A stretch of 64,000 nt of DNA from Astropecten irregularis (taxonomy: Eukaryota > Echinodermata > Asteroidea > Paxillosida > Astropectinidae): contig OZ020258.1 in NCBI GenBank assembly GCA_963971285.1, positions 2,356,001 through 2,420,000 of the forward strand, written 5' to 3'. Position numbers and translations under genes: made by a program. How positions within the stretch are numbered: position 1 is the first letter of the stretch; the number at the start of each line of letters is the position of its first letter. Shown here one piece after another: positions 57,342-64,000 of this stretch. Under the pieces are notes generated by a model that had not been told where the DNA came from, did no database searches, and saw only the letters and a program-made list of their open reading frames with translations.

Positions 57342-58042
57342 TGCCCCGGTCACAACCGGGTTGCGTGCAGTCTACGGGCACTTTGCGATCAAATTCGCAT
57401 ACAAACGTGCATTCTATGCAAGGGGCCCTCACGATATTCGCAATGGTCCGTGCGGGAAATCTAATCGCTAACAAGCCGCAGAGGGGAATTGAACGTGCTC
57501 AATTTTTGCAAGCGATTCGTTTGAGATTTTCTGGACGCATACAAACCGCATACCACCGCAAGGCAGACGTACATGACCCTTCAGTCAAACGTGCGAATAA
57601 CGTATTAAACGTGCGAATAACGTACCTATAACTCAGTCGTACTTGCGATTGACAATTTGATTCCATCGTACGTTTGCCTGTGCGACCCCCCGCAAGTGTC
57701 ACGTGCATTAAACGTGCATCACATGTGCGACAAACTTATAGTCCGTACGACCAATCGCATAGCCGGACGGGCAGTCGCATGATCTCACGGTTTTTCGCAC
57801 ATGATATGCACGTTATATGCACGTTATATGCACGTTATATGCACATGATCCGCACGTTACCTGCAAGTGAGGCCGCGTGACACCTCCCCGGTCAACCGCG
57901 GGCAGACTCATATGACGCTACACACAATCGCAAATGTGACCACTGATGAGAATATCGTACGTCATTCAACAATCGCTGTCCCCTGCGTTTGACCCTGAGA
58001 TTTTTTTTCGTACGTCCACCGCACCCGGTTGTGACCGGGGCA
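57342..58042. mobile_element. 701-bp inverted-repeat element with TTA duplication (PIF/Harbinger-like)
   Basis: TTA-TGCCCCGGTCACAACCGGGT at the left and ACCCGGTTGTGACCGGGGCA-TTA at the right: a perfect 20-base inverted repeat inside a 3-base TTA direct repeat, the target preference of PIF/Harbinger elements. The interior is CpG-rich and non-coding, with a small tandem array of TTATATGCACG (about 57810-57845). Confidence 0.8.
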
Positions 58043-58897
58043 TTAAGATTTTCATTGTGAATCGTCATCATCTTAACATGTATTTTTCCAAAAACTATGG
58101 TCTCTTCTCCCATTGACTGTGTACATTCTTTTCTGCCAACCAATGATACAATGTAGGCCTATACACACATACATTGTAGGCCTACATGTACAACTATGAC
58201 GTATTCATGCAATTGTATCTTTGATTAACCTAATACAAATTACAAATATGTGATAGTGTCATTTTTCTCGTAACAATAGCAGTGATGGAGAATGATGGAG
58301 TGTTTCCTTTTAAAATGTTTAAAGTTCAAAATTAAGTTTAAAATCTTATAATCTTAGGTGAAGTTTTTTTTATTCAAGAACACCTCATTTTCACAATAAT
58401 TTCTCTTAGCAACAGTTCTGCTCTTACACTTAGATTCCAAAAATTGTTCAATGGGATGTTTATGAATGTCATAGTGATACACGTACAGAATGTAGGGCCT
58501 ACATGTATACCAGTACTGTGCAGTAGGCCTACTTCTTTGCCAGAAGTCAAAATATTCCCGGCTAGAATTTCACCAATGTTCACGGAGGCCAGGGGGAGGC
58601 TGTGACCTTTTGTTACCCTGGACTTGACCTTACTGCCCCTCCATTCCAAACTGCCAAATATTTCTGTACAATTGACGGCAGTCTAGGCTTGGTTCACATG
58701 GTTCATTTCAAAGCCAAGCATGTTACAATTGTACTGGTACATTGTACATGTTATGTACAGTACATGTACCCAGTTTACATGTAGGCCTACATCATATGCA
58801 CATGTGTAGAATGTATGCACTGTACACTCAACAGCATTAATTCATGCATGGGGTTATTGATTGACAACTTACAAGTCATCCATTGAGACAGGGTCTT

Positions 58898-59888
58898 ACA
58901 CCGTGTTTACACTTGATACCGCGAGGGCGATCAGATCCCGCGAGGGCGATCAACGCGCGATCAAAGGGCGATCAACGATGAGTGTAAACGCTCGCGCGAT
59001 CAGGATCCGATCCCGGGATGAAGAGGGATCTGATCCACCTCTCGGGAAGGATCGGATCCGGTTCCGATCTCGCGTGCGGGATCAAGGTTTGAGTGTAAAC
59101 GCAACGCGGGATCGGATCCTGCAATTTACAGTGACGGCATCCGGTGCAAGCATGGCCAAGCGCGCGAAAACAAGTCCGTATTTTACCAGCGACTGCAAGT
59201 ATTGTTTATTGCACGATGCACAGACAGCATGGTCAAAGATACAAACATTACGCTGGTAACCAATATTGTGAGCTGCACGCACGTGTGCCTAATAAGCGAT
59301 AACTGGTACTTGCAACTTTCGTTCTCCTTTTCCTGTCTTCATGATTATTTCGATCGCCGTTCCAAAGCATAAATCCCGTCACATTGTGATTTTTTCTTTA
59401 AGGGTATACTCTCTAGCATGCTTTAGCCATTTTATTAGACGTAGTAGTTTTATAAGCCAGTGTTTTTCCGCGAGGAAATTTGTGTGGAAAACATCGACAA
59501 TTTGTTTTTAGAGAACACGCCACACGGCATGCAGTCACGTTGTAAGATGGCGAATGGAGCAATACGCGGTAGGCTGTGGACACTCGAGAGTTGACTGGAC
59601 AAACTGGATGGCACCACTCGAAACATAGCGATGTTTAACACAATCTCACAGAGCTTGAAGAAAATGGGATTTGTGAAGACCGTCTGAGAAATGTAAGACC
59701 ACAGAAAAATACGATCGGTTCGTTTTCGCGCGAAATGAATAACCTTTGAACGCTTGCTTCCGTTGTCCAACGCACGATCATTGCGGGATCAGGATCGAGT
59801 ATAAACGCGGCATGGATCAGATCCCTCGAGCTTGATCGCGACCGCAGGATCTGATCCTCCGTTGCGCGATCAAGTGTAAACACGGTGT
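58898..59888. mobile_element. 991-bp inverted-repeat element with TTA duplication (PIF/Harbinger-like)
   Basis: ACACCGTGTTTACACTTGAT at the left, ATCAAGTGTAAACACGGTGT at the right; reading the ends as CACCGTG...CACGGTG leaves TTA on both sides. Both terminal regions carry many GGATC(A/C/T)GATC-type subrepeats and further internal GTGTAAACGC motifs. The central part (59150-59760) is not repetitive and includes a short ORF (59152-59259). Confidence 0.82.
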
Positions 59889-59899
59889 TATACACTGTA

Positions 59900-62800
59900 C
59901 ATGCAGCCTTGATGAATAGCATTCCGCACTAATGACGTCACACCATGCGTGCACGCGCACACATACATTACCTTCACTCACCACACGTTTGCATGGCCGG
60001 TTGCTGTTTCCTTCCTCTATGGTTTGTCTGAGGTTCGGTGCTATTTTTAGTGCAAGTGCGCAGTGCTATTAGGCTCAGTCAGACTTACATACCATGCATG
60101 TACAATGTAGGCCTACTGTACAGTATGCATTACCCAGTAGGTGCATGAACATCATCAAGTTTGCATGACTTCAAAGACTTTTCCAACAAAGTGCTCACAT
60201 TCTACTGCATATTAAAGTAAGAAACCATCAAATTAGTTTGGGGAATTTTTGCCCACTAATGTAGGCCTACATCATCGCCATCAAGTGGTTATTGGGCAAT
60301 TGTTGTTTCATCTGTTTATAGTAAGATATTAAAAATCCTACTGACCTCTGCAGATGGTAGGAAGTCAGGCAATTATATAGGATATTGCCACACAATGCAA
60401 TTGAGTCTGTTACAGAACAAATTGGGTAATTGCTACCTCCTGAACTTTGTTTATGATAGCTCACATTTTACAGTTTTACAGCGGTAGCGTCAAAGTCATA
60501 ATTATTACTGAAATGTGTCTGTACTTAAATCACCAAGTTTAATCATAATACTGTATTGCTGTTTATTTCCAATCAGGGCCTCCAAGCTTACAATACATGT
60601 AATACACAAGTAGGCCTGCGTACATTTTACATACATTGTACAAGACCACATGTTTCTTGGGTGCATGATTAGGCAGCACAGCCTAAGTGTATGGAGTCGA
60701 AGGCCATGATGGTTGACAAACACTTGAGCATAGAGTTTCGTACTTCGTATAATTTGCATATTATGTTCCGCAAAGTACCACACACCTTATTACGTACATG
60801 TACATGTAGGCTACATGCACAGGGATGTGAATTGTTCATTGACCAAACTAAAACCATGAATTCAAATTGAAACATTTAATTAAATGCATTGTGCATAATG
60901 TACAGAACAAACATGTGTGGTTGAAATTTGTAAACTTATTATCACATCTTTTGATACAGCTATCAATATTCAATTCTCGCATGTCAATAATTTCAATCAC
61001 AAAAGAGCAGCTGTACATAGGATTTATTTAAATGTACCTGGCATATACTTAGGCCCTACAGCATATGTTTTGTTCATAAAAGGGATAACATTTGGATATC
61101 ATGTACACGTATGATGTGTTATACAGCACCATATGTAGGCCTGCTTGGAGAATGATAAAAACAAATCCTAACTGGATAGTAAATAATCATCCTTGACGAC
61201 AAGAGAAAGACGCAGACAAGCAAGTATCAACAATGAACAATAGGTTACCCACACAGTACAGGTGTATCATACTGTATCCCAAATCCATTCAAGTCATAGC
61301 ATACTGTGTACATATGTACATATTTAGGCCTATGTACAATATGTTCCATGCATGGTTATCATCTACATGTAGGCTTACATACATGTTCACAGATCATGTA
61401 GACTTACATACAACTGTACATGGATAGGTCTACATGTATTAATGTGCAGAGTGTGTGTTTGTGTAGACTTGCATTTTCTGTACACATCGTACGACACTTG
61501 TACATTTAAATGTATTGTATGGCTAGCTATGCCCATTTGGGTTAGTGTAAAGTTAGTAGGTTTCATTGATTGTGATGCTATTATTTAACACAGGTGTACA
61601 ACCATTCATAATAAACCATGGTTTCTTTCATTGATTGATTTACCAGGTTTCACCACAGGCCTAGGGGTTGAGATATCTCTCACACAGAACAATAATCATG
61701 GTGAACAGAGGGAAAAATCATAGGCCTATTCAACGACATCCTGCAAAATGTTCTGAATATTTTGAATTCAATGCGCACGGTACATGTATGTACATACAGA
61801 TTCAAAGTAACTTCAAAACACCATATAACAAATCTCATGAAATCATGCACTCAAAATGACACTCAAAATGACACTCAAATGCCAGTGTGCGTGGAAATAT
61901 GAAAGAGATGACATCATTCTGAGAGATCTTTTGATTACCAACTAATCTGTGAATGTGATTGCAAACAAACAAACAAAAACAGGTCACAGAACTGGTCTGG
62001 ACTTTATGTACATATGTGTACTACAATACCGTCGGTCAAGGACAGGACCAAATGATGGTGACTAACAAATTAATCATGATGTCAGATCGAGTAATCATTA
62101 CTAATCAATTCCTGCAAATTGCCAAAGCCATTTTTTCGAAAACTCTTTGTTCGGTTTTTATTATCTAACCTAAGCCTGACTCACACATTGTCACACAAGG
62201 AAGCACAAATTCAAATCAATAGGCCCTTTCGCAGTCTATCCCACAATGCATTTCTTAAGAGTTACCTGCCAGTACTTCCATAAGCGCCGACTTAACACCA
62301 AAAAAATTGAAGATGCAGACCCATGAAATTAATCCCTAGGCCCTCCAGTTCCTCACAGACATACAACACAAATTATGCACACGACATATGCAATAGTGAC
62401 CTGTACCAGTATTAAAAATTTGTAAGGACTCCAATTTCCGGTAAGACTTTTTAATCTGATTTGACAGTGAAACGGATCACAGTCAACTTCTAAGCAAGCT
62501 GGGAAATGCAATGATACGGTGCGATCAATTTACAATTTCGTATTGGTTTCCACGGTCATGCGCCCACGTACATAGTGTATGGGCCAAACTGCCGCACATG
62601 AGACAGAATGAGATCACTCCATATTGCAGAACATACACTTCAATCAAAAATTTCTATGATCTATTTCAGGTTCATACATGTATAACTGTAGTCAACTGGT
62701 TCAATGTTGAGTAAGCCTGGGCGATAAGTGATTTTTTCTAATTAATTAATCACGCGGGAACTAATCGCAATTAATTAATTAATCGTGATTACCCGGATGT

Positions 62801-64000
62801 GACTAGATAAGTAGCACTTTATTTTAAAAATAAAGTTGAAGTTAAATAGCAGAGTGGAAAAACCCATATGCAAATCACTTCATTTGACAGGGGTTTGCTG
62901 TTAAGCTCGGGATTATTGTTAAATAAATCTTGTAAGATAAAACAAATCTGATCACTGTTATTCACCACAAATTTCACAGTCATACTACCCTGCACAATTA
63001 CATACATGTACTGTATGGTTCGATAATTTTAATGTTACCAGTACTCAAACTGCCCTGATCCCCAGGTACGTTTTAATTACCACTATTTTTTTTTGTAATG
63101 TGAATGACATAGAGTCTGCTATTGAGAGCCTTTGTTTAATGCACAGGATCACGGATCCTGCTGATCCGGATCCCATTTTAGCGCACCCTGCATAGGACGT
63201 GGATCCCTAAATATGGGATCATTTGCATTAAACAAATAGGCCCCGAGTCTGCATATACAATGTAAGTTCACTGACACTTACTATGAGGACACGGTCAATC
63301 TCATTACATTCTTCATAATGTGTGAGCTAATCACGTACTGAGCCATCTTCTCTATTATGTGTGGACAGCACTTCTCACCCATGTAAAGGGGGTATGCGTC
63401 ACCGTATTATTACATCGTGGCCCTATTATACCGCGTCAATAATGGCCAAATTACCATGTCAGTCTTAGTCATACACATCGTATGCATATGAAGTGCACGT
63501 TGCTATCCTATGATCATGGTTCAGATACTGTCCCATGTGCAGTACATGTACAGTACTTGCATGCATCTAGCCTACACAGTACAAGTACATGTAGGTAGGA
63601 CTCTTCTTCATCACATGACGTCCCCTCCCCTACTCATGGTCCAACAAAACATGAAAGTTATCCAATGACCAACGTCTAAAAAAAAAAAAAAAAATTCAGG
63701 GATAATATATCTAATAATTAATTTCTGTTTTCTGACTACATAAATGGTATCACTGTAAAAAAAAAATGTATCTCGCTTGTTATTCCCCACGTCCTTAATT
63801 AAATGCCACCTGTTACCAGAAAGAATAAAGGCACCTTTGGGAAGGTTAAAATTGATTTTATAGCATTAGCATAATCTCTCTGATTTATACTACAAAATTT
63901 TTGAATGCAACTCTCGTTAAGTCTACCCATGCTAGCATGCTAACAATACATAAAAGTGACTCAGTCGCAGACAGCATAACCAAGTCTCTACATCAGTACA
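59900..64000. other. Right-hand end of the window, no gene recognised
   Basis: GTAGGCCTAC and TACATGTA motifs are frequent (60100-61450). Other visible items are the transposable element at 63126-63244, a 12-base repeat ACTCAAAATGAC (61848-61880) and an AATTAATTAATC palindromic patch (62740-62790). No protein motif was recognised on either strand. Confidence 0.45.
63126..63244. mobile_element. GGCCT-TTTGTTTAA element, copy 4
   Basis: Left AGCCTTTGTTTAATGCACAG, right GCATTAAACAAATAGGCCCC. The interior GGATCCTGCTGATCCGGATC is almost the same as in the 21.5 kb copy. Confidence 0.75.

Noticed and set aside
57277-58143. ORFs on both strands in 57.3-58.1 kb
   Set aside because: They fall inside the 701-bp TTA-flanked element, whose CpG-rich interior is poor in stop codons; no domain or codon conservation is evident.

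Overview
This is a eukaryotic (animal) genomic window: genes are split into short exons with GT/AG borders, base composition is AT-rich, and mobile-element debris is dense. The abundance of TGTACATGTACA and GTAGGCCTAC strings, the CR1-type LINE and the many short inverted-repeat elements fit a marine deuterostome, most likely an echinoderm. That assignment is an inference. There are no operons, CRISPR arrays or prokaryotic signals. A run of 200 Ns (6093-6292) marks an assembly gap.

Left part (about 5.2-9.5 kb, plus strand): a five-exon gene for a small tetraspan membrane protein resembling the MS4A/CD20 family. All exon junctions agree in phase. One expected internal exon, for the third membrane helix, is not visible and may lie in the N gap. 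A poly(A) signal sits 110 bases after the stop. From 10 to 19 kb the window holds no convincing gene, only transposon relics, a 450-bp minisatellite and AT-rich sequence.

Middle and right (19.7-51.5 kb, minus strand): seven exons of one beta-1,4-galactosyltransferase-family gene (Golgi glycosyltransferase, GT7), spread over about 32 kb, with phase-consistent splice sites throughout. The exon carrying the N-terminal cytoplasmic tail and signal anchor was not found and probably lies beyond 51.5 kb. The largest intron (35.6-51.4 kb) contains, in the same orientation, a nearly intact CR1-type LINE (47.2-50.8 kb). Its single open frame is broken by one in-frame stop, and it carries a 2A-like peptide near its N terminus.

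The rest is a dense set of non-autonomous DNA transposons. Three related families are flanked by TTAA (piggyBac-like). Two large elements have TTA duplications (PIF/Harbinger-like). There is a GGGGCC(G/A)ATTTCA-ended group, a GGGCCTGTTTGTTT-ended group, a GGCACGTTCACAC-ended group, and several singletons. One singleton is a long inverted repeat whose loop begins an apparent THAP-type reading frame. tRNA-derived SINEs occur at least three times. From about 23 kb onward the sequence between elements is studded with TACATGTA palindromes; the first 20 kb is much poorer in them. No complete new biological system could be shown. The points most worth following are the altered metal-site residues in the galactosyltransferase, the LINE with its single stop and 2A-like motif, and the THAP-bearing inverted repeat.
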